DNA of 50,646 bases. Origin: Thermoplasmata archaeon. Its GTDB lineage: Archaea > Thermoplasmatota > Thermoplasmata > Thermoplasmatales > Thermoplasmataceae. Both the position numbers and the translations under genes were made by a program. The notes under the pieces are model-generated. The model was given only the letters and a program-made list of their open reading frames with translations, ran no database searches and was not told the DNA's origin. The stretch is from contig JAJZLK010000027.1 of assembly GCA_021803655.1 (NCBI GenBank), forward strand, positions 1 to 50,646, given 5' to 3'. Shown here piece by piece: positions 34,213 through 42,682 of this stretch (its first letter is position 1; each line of letters begins with the position of its first letter).

Positions 34213-35634
34213 TCACACACTTTTCCGCATTGTTTCCTCGTCCGTATAAAACGCATTGAATCCTTTCTTTCTCAGCATGGAGGCCGCATGGGCACTCTGC
34301 AGACCCTTGCTGCAGTAAAGAACGATCTGACTTCCCGGATCAATCGTTTCAGAGAATTTATCAAGATCGCGCAACTGAACCGATAGTGAACCGGGATAAT
34401 GCCATCCCAGATACTTCTCCTTCTTTCTGAGGTCAACGACAACAGTCCCTTCCTTCGTGTCTCCTGCCCTCATGTCCTCTCCTTTGTTCGATTCGAGATA
34501 TTGTTCTATTGCGGAACCACGGATTGTCCTGATGTTTCCCATGAGTGATAAAATGAGGGTTTCGTCAATGGGCTCAGAGGAAAGCTGCTCGCTGGTAACT
34601 CTCAATGCCGGATTCGATGAGAACAGGGAACAGAACTCACCAAGACCGCTCTCCGGCATTAGCCCTCTCTCCCTGGAAATCTCCACAATGTCATCCTTAT
34701 CCATTCCTATGAGCGGCCTGTAAACCGGCAGTTTGAGTCCAAGGTTCAAGGCCATGAGGTTCTCCGGTGTCTGTGATGAGACCTGCCCTAGCGACTCCCC
34801 TGTAATGATTCCCATGGCATCCTCGTCAAGCGCGATCCTCTCAGCCAGCAGATAGAGAATCCTCTTGAACGCAACATTTGGATACCTGAACCGTCCCGAT
34901 GTGAGCTCAGTGACAAGCCTTGAACCGTTCACTATGTGTATCCTCGGGTCATATCCTGAACTGTACAGGGATATGAGCCTGGCTGCCTGCCTCAGGAAAG
35001 CGTTTGTGTCGAGAGGGTCCGCCAGTGACAGGAATACCATGTCGACCTGACAACCTCTCTTCATCATGGTCCAGCTTGCTACCGGGGAGTCAATTCCACC
35101 AGAAACCAGGGCAACCATTCTTCCCTCTGAACCAAGCGGCAATCCACCAGGACCAGGAAATACCATGGAGTAGAGGAATGCCTTTCTCTCCCTGACTTCG
35201 ACGTAGACAGTGATCTCGGGGTTCTTGAGTGAGACTCCGGAGGCGTATTTCATGAGCCTCTCCCCTAGGAGTCTGTCGACATCCATGGAGGTGAACTGAT
35301 GTGATCCTGTCCTCCTCGATCTAACCACGAAAACTTTTCCGGCTACAATCGGAGAAAATTCCCTTTCGGCGATCTCGCACAAGTTTTCCAGTGATGAGAA
35401 GCCGTATTCTGTGACGGGAGAGACCGACTTGACCCCGAATATCCTCCGGACAATGGCGATTGATCCCTCTTCGTTGTCTGATACGAGAAATATTCTGCCC
35501 TGTTCCCTGGTAAACTTGTGAGATATTACAGCTTTCTTAAGGGCTAGGGAAATGTTTGACAGGAGGAGCCGTTCCATTTCTGACCTGGCCCTCCTTCCCT
35601 TAAGTCCAATCTCTGAATATCTTATCAGGAGCAC
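34213..35634 (-). CDS. thiI: tRNA 4-thiouridine synthetase ThiI with C-terminal rhodanese domain
   Basis: 473 residues. An N-terminal ferredoxin-like and THUMP domain (about 1-165) binds tRNA. The ATP pyrophosphatase domain has the PP-loop VSGGIDSPVASW (S178-S183). C335 in GEFCSLF corresponds to the second catalytic cysteine of E. coli ThiI (C344). After a linker, a rhodanese domain (about 393-473) carries the persulfide cysteine C441 in LYCSKGLQSA. It thus has the complete sulfur-transfer layout of the E. coli enzyme, which many other archaeal ThiI proteins lack. Makes s4U8 in tRNA and may support thiamine thiazole synthesis. Start is GTG 35634. Confidence 0.95.
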   Translation of the reverse strand: MLLIRYSEIGLKGRRARSEMERLLLSNISLALKKAVISHKFTREQGRIFLVSDNEEGSIAIVRRIFGVKSVSPVTEYGFSSLENLCEIAEREFSPIVAGKVFVVRSRRTGSHQFTSMDVDRLLGERLMKYASGVSLKNPEITVYVEVRERKAFLYSMVFPGPGGLPLGSEGRMVALVSGGIDSPVASWTMMKRGCQVDMVFLSLADPLDTNAFLRQAARLISLYSSGYDPRIHIVNGSRLVTELTSGRFRYPNVAFKRILYLLAERIALDEDAMGIITGESLGQVSSQTPENLMALNLGLKLPVYRPLIGMDKDDIVEISRERGLMPESGLGEFCSLFSSNPALRVTSEQLSSEPIDETLILSLMGNIRTIRGSAIEQYLESNKGEDMRAGDTKEGTVVVDLRKKEKYLGWHYPGSLSVQLRDLDKFSETIDPGSQIVLYCSKGLQSAHAASMLRKKGFNAFYTDEETMRKSV

Positions 35635-35720
35635 GTACGGGTATTCGATTTTGACTAAAATGTTTCATATTCTCAAGAAAAAATTATAATTATATGATGA
35701 CCATTCAGCCTTGATCCCCA

Positions 35721-35879
35721 ATGCAGGAACTCATTTGCAACGTTGAATTTGACAAGGACGGAGAGACATTCATAGCAAAGCTTAGGACAGAGATAGGGGG
35801 ATTGAGAGAGTTCACCGGCATAACCTTCGACGAGGTTCTCACCCAGGTCCTGCTTGAACTTGAAGAGGAATTCATCTGA
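35721..35879 (+). CDS. small acidic protein, 52 residues
   Basis: An ATG-initiated frame of 52 codons ending in TGA at 35877. The product starts MQELICNVEFDKDGETFI and ends in a leucine/glutamate-rich helix (FDEVLTQVLLELEEEF), giving a plausible beta-beta-alpha fold with alternating polarity and strong acidity. An AT-rich TATA-like AAATTATAATTATAT about 30 bases upstream fits a leaderless start. No frame on the other strand looks better. Family not recognised with certainty; it resembles other tiny conserved archaeal proteins. It lies 76 bases before the surface-protein gene, with which it could be co-transcribed. Confidence 0.6.
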   Translation: MQELICNVEFDKDGETFIAKLRTEIGGLREFTGITFDEVLTQVLLELEEEFI

Positions 35880-35954
35880 GCCCTCCCTGTACGGTTCAGC
35901 GAGCGTCACTGTCAAGCAAAGTTTGTACCAAAAATCAATTAACCGGACATACCT

Positions 35955-36989
35955 ATGACAACTGTGTCAAAGTTGCTGCTGGCGTTTTTGTGCATGATCT
36001 TACTAGTCGTTCCAGCGCTTATGCCAGCGTCATCTGCTATGGGATCGGATCATGAGATAACCCTTGCAAGTAATCCGCAGGTTACAGTAAACCTCACAAA
36101 GGTCGTGAACGTGAACGTCTCATACTCGGGAGTGATCGTGGCAACCCCATTGGGTTTGCTTGGGGCAAAGTTTGACAGGCAGACCTGGTCGGTCACCAAT
36201 ATTTCTAACGGTTATTCATATTCGGCTTCGTTTGAGCTCAGTTCTTTTTCTGGCACAGATTATTCGGAACTTTATGGCCTCATAATGAACCTGACAGATA
36301 ACATAGGTGGTAACCAGGGTACGCAAATGCTGAATGAAAATATACCTGCACATGCGTACATAAACATCACGCGGTATAGCGGGAACGTATCAACGCTGAA
36401 CATTATCAACGAAAGCAACAGCACCAGTGTGGCTCTGGCTGGAATCAATACTTCGACATTGGAGATGTCATTCAGCATGGTATTCAATGTTCCGCGGATC
36501 TTCGGTAAAGCCCCTGTCCCCTTCGATGTGGTACTGATTCAGGCAATCAGGGCTTCGGAAAACACAAACCAGTTCATCTACAATAAGGTAAAGACGTATG
36601 ATCATATGAGACACGAAGGCGAAGGACTTGCAATGGCCCCCGGGACCTATATCAAGGGAACCAAGGCACTTTACTGGTGGAACAATAATTTCACTTATAA
36701 CGGAATAAACGGGTTCGACAACGCATCCATGTTGCTTGGAGAGGAGAACATGTTTCTGCTCTTTGTATTCAAGATCCCTGATGTCACTGGACAGCTCTCA
36801 ATAACCCAGGACCCATACGTTTCAGTGCCAGGTGCCGACATTTCCAGCGGCCAGATCACCGTCCTTGGTCACGGAGTCATCAACTACGTGCTCCAGCACG
36901 CTGCATTCATGGCTGGAGGACTTATACTGGGCTCAATGCTGCTTGCAGGCACATACCTTTCTTACAGGAAGAATCGCATTAAGATCTAG
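35955..36989 (+). CDS. secreted, membrane-anchored surface protein (N-glycosylation rich)
   Basis: 344 residues. A signal peptide is visible (KLLLAFLCMILLVVPALMPASSA, split at about residue 28). The exported part is rich in Asn, Ser and Thr with about eleven N-x-S/T sequons (NLT, NVS, NIS, NLT, NIT, NVS, NES, NST, NTS, NFT, NAS). A C-terminal transmembrane helix (AAFMAGGLILGSMLLAGTYL) precedes a short basic tail (YRKNRIKI). So it is a type I surface protein facing the acidic outside. The family is unknown to me. The opposing winged-helix gene ends within its last bases (four-base overlap). Confidence 0.75.
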   Translation: MTTVSKLLLAFLCMILLVVPALMPASSAMGSDHEITLASNPQVTVNLTKVVNVNVSYSGVIVATPLGLLGAKFDRQTWSVTNISNGYSYSASFELSSFSGTDYSELYGLIMNLTDNIGGNQGTQMLNENIPAHAYINITRYSGNVSTLNIINESNSTSVALAGINTSTLEMSFSMVFNVPRIFGKAPVPFDVVLIQAIRASENTNQFIYNKVKTYDHMRHEGEGLAMAPGTYIKGTKALYWWNNNFTYNGINGFDNASMLLGEENMFLLFVFKIPDVTGQLSITQDPYVSVPGADISSGQITVLGHGVINYVLQHAAFMAGGLILGSMLLAGTYLSYRKNRIKI

Positions 36990-37480
36990 GACTCGTCCAT
37001 AAGGTTGAACATTGCGGACGCCAGCGAATCGAGGAAACTTCCGCTGTATTTCTTCAGGAAAGATATCAATGCGTCGCGGTCTTTCAGGGAAACGTAGGTC
37101 TGCGATCCGCGTATCTGGACAGTAATGAGTCCTTCGTCGGCCATCTGGTTTACTATGGATGAGTATTTCTCGGAGTTTGATACCTTCACATACCCGTTCG
37201 CCTCTCCAAGGGTTTTCACAAGGATTTCCTTCCCTATCCTGTTCCGCATAAAGAATGCGATACGCCTGTCAGATATTGTTCCGGATTCGTTATGGAAGTA
37301 TCTGAGGTTCCTTCCATCCTTCCTCGAAACAATCTTTCCTCCCCTCTCAAGCTGATACAGGTGATATTCCAGCTGGCCCACGGCAGAATCAGTTCTTCTC
37401 TGGAGTTCCCGGAAGTGAAGACCCGGGTTACTCGATATGACCTTAAGCAATTTTTCCCTGAACGATTCAGCATCCTTCAA
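36986..37480 (-). CDS. winged-helix transcriptional regulator
   Basis: 164 residues with two winged-helix-like halves. The first (about 5-60) reads FREKLLKVISSNPGLHFRELQRRTDSAVGQLEYHLYQLERGGKIV, a helix-turn-helix with the recognition helix around AVGQLEYHLYQL, and a wing (SRKDGRNLRYF). The second half (LVKTLGEANGYVKVS... VNQMADEGLITVQ) looks like another HTH. This two-part layout is common in archaeal regulators that sit beside membrane proteins. It begins with TTG 37480, directly after the stop of the membrane protein gene (TAGTTG), so the two are co-translated. Confidence 0.72.
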   Translation of the reverse strand: MKDAESFREKLLKVISSNPGLHFRELQRRTDSAVGQLEYHLYQLERGGKIVSRKDGRNLRYFHNESGTISDRRIAFFMRNRIGKEILVKTLGEANGYVKVSNSEKYSSIVNQMADEGLITVQIRGSQTYVSLKDRDALISFLKKYSGSFLDSLASAMFNLMDES

Positions 37481-37768
37481 CTAAGGCAAACCCCTGATCA
37501 TCCCTGAGTAGAACACTAGGAGGAGCAGAAACACAACAAGGATACCGGCGTATGCAGCGGAGAAACTGATATATCCGAAAAGATTCAGCGCGGTTGCCAG
37601 CAGGTAGACCAGCATGATGAACGACGAAACCACAACTGCGTTGAGTATCCTGATCTTTCTGATCCTTCTCGCCCGCATTGATGCTGCAAGTATGATTACA
37701 TCTATGATAACGGATAGACCAAGCAGCATGAAAAACAGATCTGCAACCAAGACCCCGGAAACAGCCAT
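37481..37768 (-). CDS. small three-helix membrane protein
   Basis: 95 residues with three membrane helices: VLVADLFFMLLGLSVIIDVIILAA, NAVVVSSFIMLVYLLATALNLFG and AYAGILVVFLLLLVFYSGMI; a basic loop (RARRIRKIRI) between the first two should face the cytoplasm. No family recognised. Its stop abuts the start of the winged-helix gene, suggesting a membrane sensor-regulator pair, perhaps linked to the adjacent surface protein. This is contextual inference. Confidence 0.65.
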   Translation of the reverse strand: MAVSGVLVADLFFMLLGLSVIIDVIILAASMRARRIRKIRILNAVVVSSFIMLVYLLATALNLFGYISFSAAYAGILVVFLLLLVFYSGMIRGLP

Positions 37769-38091
37769 TAGTAGCTGAATGAATTCTGTTTTAATTTAAT
37801 TATGCTAAGTTTCTGTAAATCCACAGATAACTTGCAGCGGCTCCCGAAGATTCTATGGAGAATCCGGTCTGCGTGTTCACGCGGCCATACTGAAGGCTGG
37901 CATATATCGACGCCGATTCCACGCTGGATCAATTGAACGTGAATCATGGAGAAATTAAGAGAAACTGTTCAGCAAACACAGCAGAACAGGCTGAACCGGG
38001 AACCCTGAACTGGAGTGAAACTGGATGCCTTGTGCAAATTTATTCCGGGATTCCCAATGAATCATTTTTAGAAAGAACACCATGAAGGTTC
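37769..38091. other. 323-base intergenic region before scpB
   Basis: No gene seen. Near 37880 there is a short GC-rich hairpin (GCGTG-tt-CACGC). The last 60 bases contain the TATA-like AAATTTATTCC about 55 bases before the scpB start. The left end holds the AT-rich promoter of the minus-strand membrane protein gene. A small RNA in the middle is possible but unsupported. Confidence 0.4.
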
Positions 38092-38583
38092 ATGAATCTT
38101 GCCTCCCGGATCGAAGCCATCCTCTATGCCTCCAGGGAACCGATCTCGATTTCTTCCATTGCTGAAATACTGGGAGAGGGAAAGACAGAAGTGACCAGAG
38201 AATTAAGGAAGCTTGTGAAGTCGTATGAGTCCAGGGAATCTGCGCTGGTCATCCTTAGAACGGGCAGGAATTACAAGATGGAGCTCAGGAAGGAGTTCAG
38301 GGAACTCGTGATACCGGTATCTGAACCGGAATTTGCACCGCTAGAGATAGACGTCATATCATTCATCGCCTCCCATGAGGGCTGCTCGAGGACAGACCTG
38401 AGGAGAAAATTCAGTTCAAGATTCATTGAGCCGGTTGACCGGTTCAGAAAGGAAAAGATGATCGCTGTTGAGAAGAAAGGTAACGCCGAAGTATTCAGGG
38501 TTACAAAGAGGTTTTACACCCACTTCGGCGTGACCCCTGCCGAAGTGAAGGACGCAATACGAACTGTGGAGGGGAGCCAGTGA
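38092..38583 (+). CDS. scpB: segregation and condensation protein B homologue
   Basis: 163 residues made of two winged helices, the ScpB layout. The N-terminal pattern LASRIEAILYASREPISISSIAEILGEGKTEVTRELRKL is diagnostic, and the second part (FAPLEIDVISFIASHEGCSRTDLRRKF) matches the ScpB 'L..E..vl..Ia..qp.tr.eI' region. ScpB works with kleisin ScpA and an SMC-type ATPase in chromosome compaction; neither is in this window. Its stop overlaps the GTG start of purD by four bases. Confidence 0.85.
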   Translation: MNLASRIEAILYASREPISISSIAEILGEGKTEVTRELRKLVKSYESRESALVILRTGRNYKMELRKEFRELVIPVSEPEFAPLEIDVISFIASHEGCSRTDLRRKFSSRFIEPVDRFRKEKMIAVEKKGNAEVFRVTKRFYTHFGVTPAEVKDAIRTVEGSQ

Positions 38584-39881
38584 AGATACTGATGGTCGGC
38601 GGGGGAGCCAGGGAAGACGCAATATGCAGGAACCTCTCCGATCATGGACACAAGGTACATGCATGCCTGTCAAACAGGAATCCTTCCATTCTTGGCCGGA
38701 GTTCCGGGTACACGATAGTGAGCGAGACTGACTGGGAAACAATAAGTTCTGTTGCTTCAGTTTTGTCCCCGGACCTTGTGTTTGTGAGCCCGGATGCTGC
38801 TCTTGATACCCCTCTTGTCGACACACTTCTATCTTCAGGGCATGCTGTGGCTTCACCCTCGAGAAAGGCTGCCATGATTGAGACCTCAAAACATTTCATG
38901 CGGTCAGTCATGGAGAGATACTCCATAGAGGGAAACGTCTGGAACAGGACTTTCTCTGACAGGGATGAAATGAGGAAGACTGTTCTCGCAATGAAGGAAG
39001 AGATCGTGGTCAAGCCTCTGGGACTCACCGGCGGAAAGGGAGTCAGGGTGATGGGGGACCACTTCTCCACAAGGGAAGAGGGCTTGGCATATGCGGAGGA
39101 GATTATTTCAAAGGATGGCAGAGTGCTCATCGAGGAAAAGCTGAGAGGAGAGGAGTTTTCTCTGCAGGCCTTCTGCGATGGTTCGAGGGTGATTCCTATG
39201 CCGCTTGCACAGGATTACAAGAGGGCATTTGAAGGGGACACCGGACCCAATACTGGCGGGATGGGTTCGATAACCGACTCCAGTTTCCTCCTTCCCTTCG
39301 TGACGGGAGAGAACAGGAACCGGGCACTCCGGATACTGGAGAAGATTGCACGAGCACTTCGTGAAGAAGGATCACCATTCACCGGAATCCTCTACGGCCA
39401 GTTCATGGTCTCAAGAGAAGGGGTCCGGGTGATAGAGATCAACGCGAGATTCGCTGACCCGGAAGGAATCAACATGCTTGCTCTCATGGACGATGATCTT
39501 GGAGAAGTTCTGATGAAGGTTGCAACCGGTGATCTTAACCGCAACGTGAAATTTACGGGGAAAGCATCAGTTCTGAAGTACGTGGTTCCAGTCGGGTACG
39601 GCTCAGCTCCCGAACCCGGCGATCTCAGCATTGACAGGGGGATAGAAAGGGCGGATGTGAGGCTGTTCTACGCCTCAGTGTCAGGAACCGTGGAGAGAGT
39701 AACCATGTCCAGATCCAGGGCACTGGCCATTGTGGCGCTTTCAGACAGCATACCGGAAGCGTCCGGAAAAGTGGACGCCAGCCTCGCCATGGTTCATGGG
39801 AGATTTTCTGTCCGGAAAGACATCGGGACCGAACAGATGATCAGGAAAAAGATGCAATCACTTGGTTATCCTGCACCGTGA
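38580..39881 (+). CDS. purD: phosphoribosylamine--glycine ligase
   Basis: 433 residues, ATP-grasp ligase of purine synthesis step 2 (phosphoribosylamine + glycine to GAR). Motifs are LMVGGGAREDAI at the N-terminus (usually GxGGREHA; here GGAREDA), VVKPLGLTGGKGVRV (ATP-binding), EEKLRGEEFSLQAFCDG, DYKRAFEGDTGPNTGGMGS and the metal site VIEINARFADPEG. Starts with GTG 38580 inside the scpB stop. Converges with the SelB-like gene with a 24-base overlap. Length fits the family (about 430). Confidence 0.96.
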   Translation: MKILMVGGGAREDAICRNLSDHGHKVHACLSNRNPSILGRSSGYTIVSETDWETISSVASVLSPDLVFVSPDAALDTPLVDTLLSSGHAVASPSRKAAMIETSKHFMRSVMERYSIEGNVWNRTFSDRDEMRKTVLAMKEEIVVKPLGLTGGKGVRVMGDHFSTREEGLAYAEEIISKDGRVLIEEKLRGEEFSLQAFCDGSRVIPMPLAQDYKRAFEGDTGPNTGGMGSITDSSFLLPFVTGENRNRALRILEKIARALREEGSPFTGILYGQFMVSREGVRVIEINARFADPEGINMLALMDDDLGEVLMKVATGDLNRNVKFTGKASVLKYVVPVGYGSAPEPGDLSIDRGIERADVRLFYASVSGTVERVTMSRSRALAIVALSDSIPEASGKVDASLAMVHGRFSVRKDIGTEQMIRKKMQSLGYPAP

Positions 39882-40787
39882 GAATACCCTCGGAAGCGTT
39901 GTCTGCCTGGCAAGGACGAACCATTCCGAGACGGGATAGAATTCACGATCCATTTCAAGGGTGGAATCCTCGATCGTTCCTCTCTGGAAGCGCATAAAAT
40001 CGGCCAGGAACACCTCCGTTTTCCCCTCTGGCTTCTCCCTGACCGCCGGGTGCATATGCATCTCAACGGTAACCTTTGCCACCGGATCGATCTTCCGGTC
40101 GGTGAAAATCTCTCCCCTCTGAATGTCGTCTGAGGAGATGTTCTTCAGCGCAAGGCCGACCCTTGAACCTTTTGCAGCGATTTCCTGGTCTGCATCCTGC
40201 ATCTGTATTGATCTCACCTGCACTTCCTTCCCTGCGTAAGTCGCCCTGAGTTCCTGATGCTTCTTTACTGAACCGGAAAGGACAAATCCCAGAGCAACTG
40301 TTCCAACGCTCTTAACCGTGAAGGCATGATCCACAATAGCCACCGGCGAATCCGTAACACTCCTCTCCGGAAGTCCCGCAATACGTTCCACAAGATCCAT
40401 TGCTGACCCTGAGAAGAAATCGTAGTTCTCAACCGCCGTCCCCTTTATGATCTTCCTGAGAGATGACGTATCCGCATACTCGTCTACGAAGATTATCCCG
40501 GAATCCTTCCTGAACAGGTCAAGGGCCACCAGTACTTCACCGAGAAACCTGTCCAGTTTCCTGCCATCAACAATAGCTACGTCAGATGGATATATGCTGT
40601 CTGTCAGAGATGAAATCTTGTCCGGATACCTGGACGGCTCGATAAAGGTCATGATCCGGTTGCCGTCCTTCCTGTTGTAGAGCGTTATGTCGCTTTCTGT
40701 CCCCTTCTTCGAAATCTCTTTTATAATCTCTCCAAGTCCGTATGAAAATACGTTAATGCTCCTGAGTTGGTTTTCCAATTCCTGCAA
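39858..40787 (-). CDS. SelB/EF-Tu-like translation factor paralogue lacking GTPase motifs
   Basis: 309 residues. The N-terminal 140 residues occupy the place of a GTPase domain but show no GxxxxGK[ST], no DxxG switch and no NKxD. From about residue 147, VAIVDHAFTVKSVGTVALGFVLSG is a clear EF-Tu-type domain II, followed by strands RSIQMQDADQEIAAKGSRVGLALKNISSDDIQRG, which match the SelB/IF2-gamma pattern of domain II (ixm...v..A.aGdrvgl.lkgi....i.rG). A domain III-like end follows. It fits the archaeal SelB-like (SelBL) group of degenerate GTPases. The start overlaps the end of hemH by 35 bases. Role unknown. Confidence 0.75.
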   Translation of the reverse strand: MQELENQLRSINVFSYGLGEIIKEISKKGTESDITLYNRKDGNRIMTFIEPSRYPDKISSLTDSIYPSDVAIVDGRKLDRFLGEVLVALDLFRKDSGIIFVDEYADTSSLRKIIKGTAVENYDFFSGSAMDLVERIAGLPERSVTDSPVAIVDHAFTVKSVGTVALGFVLSGSVKKHQELRATYAGKEVQVRSIQMQDADQEIAAKGSRVGLALKNISSDDIQRGEIFTDRKIDPVAKVTVEMHMHPAVREKPEGKTEVFLADFMRFQRGTIEDSTLEMDREFYPVSEWFVLARQTTLPRVFSRCRITK

Positions 40788-41661
40788 CCTCCAATACCAG
40801 ATTTACGAAATCCATGCTGTCGTTGGGAAGAGGGATGCGCTGGTAGCTCATTCCATTTTCCCTTATGGTTCCGCCAGCAACAATGTCCAGATCGTAGAGA
40901 ACTTCCAGGTGATCGTAGCAGAATCCCACAGGCACGGTAAGCACCTTCCCGTAATCTCCTCTTGCATTTTCCACCACAGATTCTACGGACGGTTCCAGCC
41001 ACCTGTCCCCATACTTTCCCTTGCTCTGGAATGCCCATTCATAGCGGGATATTCCGCATCTCGATGCAATTTCCCCGGATGAAGTTCTCAGAGCTGAGAC
41101 GTAATTGTCCTCAGGTTGGCCGTGAACCGGGAGGCTATGGGCGGTGAATATCACCAGGGTGTCCTCATCTTTCTCCCAGTTTTCCCGGATGAGGCGGACC
41201 CACATATCTATGAATCCGGGTCTTGAAGAGAAGCCGTTCGTGAAATCTATCTCGGCTCCGGAACCAGAGGAATCCATGAACTCAGTAAGAGGTTCAAGGT
41301 ACGACTGTTCAACGTTATAGGAGAGAAACGGAAAAATTGGCACTGCAGTTATCCGGGATATCCCTTGAGAGGTGAGATATTCAAGGGAATCATGGAGCCA
41401 CGGTCTCCAGTGCTTGTTGCCGAGAACTACCGGAATCCCGGGAGGTGCTGCTTCCCCAACTTTGCGGACTATGGAGTCTATGATCGCGTTGGAAGGTGAT
41501 CTCCCTCCGAACAGCGCATATTTCCTCCTGTTCTCTTCCACCGCATATTGCGGAACAGGCCTGCCATGATATATTCCCCTTAGGTATTCCATAACCTCCT
41601 CATTGCTTTCCGGGCTGCCGTAGGCCATCAGAAGTATCCCGCGACTATCTCCTGAATCCAT
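40753..41661 (-). CDS. hemH: ferrochelatase
   Basis: 302 residues from ATG 41661. Inserts iron into the porphyrin at the end of haem synthesis. The opening GILLMAYGSPESNEEVMEYLRGI, the AHSLP motif with the metal-binding histidine, and VGFCYDHLEVLYDLD with the second acidic site are family hallmarks. The frame is open further up to 41742, but that part reads through hemE; ATG 41661 has GGTGAGG upstream and begins at the family's normal first strand. Overlaps the hemE stop by 17 bases. Serves the cytochrome b haems made elsewhere in the window. Confidence 0.94.
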   Translation of the reverse strand: MDSGDSRGILLMAYGSPESNEEVMEYLRGIYHGRPVPQYAVEENRRKYALFGGRSPSNAIIDSIVRKVGEAAPPGIPVVLGNKHWRPWLHDSLEYLTSQGISRITAVPIFPFLSYNVEQSYLEPLTEFMDSSGSGAEIDFTNGFSSRPGFIDMWVRLIRENWEKDEDTLVIFTAHSLPVHGQPEDNYVSALRTSSGEIASRCGISRYEWAFQSKGKYGDRWLEPSVESVVENARGDYGKVLTVPVGFCYDHLEVLYDLDIVAGGTIRENGMSYQRIPLPNDSMDFVNLVLEVAGIGKPTQEH

Positions 41662-42673
41662 GCACCTCACCTGCAACGCTCCTGAGTACCTGCGGATCGG
41701 TTCCGGGAAGCACGCCGTGTCCCAGGTTGAACACGAATCCATGCGAATTCTTCATTGATTCCAGTATTCTTCTCGTCATACTGATCGCTCCTGGTCCCCC
41801 GGCCCTTGCCACTTCCGGATCAAGGTTCCCCTGAACTGATTTTCGCGGGCCAAGTATTGCCGAAACCGCCGAAATATCCTGCTTCCAGTCCACGCTGAGG
41901 CAATCGAACTTTGAATCTTTTATCGTGTTAAGGTGCTGGGCGCTGTTCAATGTAAAGTATATCACCGGCACCCCGTCAGAGGATAGCTCGGAAGGAATGT
42001 CCCCGACGAACATGTCAAAGTATTCCCTGAACCATGTGTGATTCAGGGATGTTGCCCAGCTGTCGAATATCTGGATTGCGTCTGCCCCGTTTTTCACCTG
42101 GTCCTTCGCGAGCCTTATAACGGCTTCCGTCACCAGCTTCAATGTCTCCATGACAGTTTCCGGGTCGCTTGCCCACTTTCTCCTTGTGATAGAAAGTTCC
42201 CTGTCGGAAGTGCCTGCGAAGAGGTAGGACGCGATTGTCATCGGCCCGCCGCAGAAGCCTATTATCGGGGTATCGCCATGTGATTTCCTGAAGGCAGAAA
42301 TCGCACGGGAAGGATTGTATCTGTCCCGTGACGGATCATATGGGTTAACTTCTCTGGGAATCCCTTCCTTTATAGGATTACCGATGACAGGGCCAACATT
42401 CTCCCTGTACTCCAGGTCAAAACCCATGGATTCTGCCGGGAGCATTATGTCGGAAAAGACTATGGCTGCATCCACCCCAATTTCCTTCACCGGTGCATAG
42501 GAGATTTCAGCAGAGATGTCCGGATCTGCAGCGATCTCCTTGATAGAGAGGTTATTCCGGATTTCCATATACTGTGGAAGATACCTTCCGGCCTGTCTCA
42601 TGAACCAGACAGGAATGGTCTTGGTTTCATTCCCGGATAATGCTTCCACAAGGATACTCTTCAAACACTGCAC
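41645..42673 (-). CDS. hemE: uroporphyrinogen decarboxylase
   Basis: 342 residues, normal for HemE, which decarboxylates uroporphyrinogen III to coproporphyrinogen III. The signature PVWFMRQAGRYLPQY (substrate arginines) is at 21-35. The catalytic Asp is in VFSDIMLP. GFCGGPMTIASYL, DSWATSL and the C-terminal VFNLGHGVLPGTDP are also typical. It begins nine bases after the asnS stop and overlaps hemH. Presence of HemE and HemH together indicates a classical haem route rather than the sirohaem-dependent one used by many other archaea. Confidence 0.96.
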   Translation of the reverse strand: MQCLKSILVEALSGNETKTIPVWFMRQAGRYLPQYMEIRNNLSIKEIAADPDISAEISYAPVKEIGVDAAIVFSDIMLPAESMGFDLEYRENVGPVIGNPIKEGIPREVNPYDPSRDRYNPSRAISAFRKSHGDTPIIGFCGGPMTIASYLFAGTSDRELSITRRKWASDPETVMETLKLVTEAVIRLAKDQVKNGADAIQIFDSWATSLNHTWFREYFDMFVGDIPSELSSDGVPVIYFTLNSAQHLNTIKDSKFDCLSVDWKQDISAVSAILGPRKSVQGNLDPEVARAGGPGAISMTRRILESMKNSHGFVFNLGHGVLPGTDPQVLRSVAGEVHGFRR

Positions 42674-42682
42674 TCCTGTAAA

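Noticed and set aside
41662-41742. Extended hemH N-terminus
   Set aside because: Reads through the end of hemE in another frame; the family start and a good ribosome binding site are at 41661.
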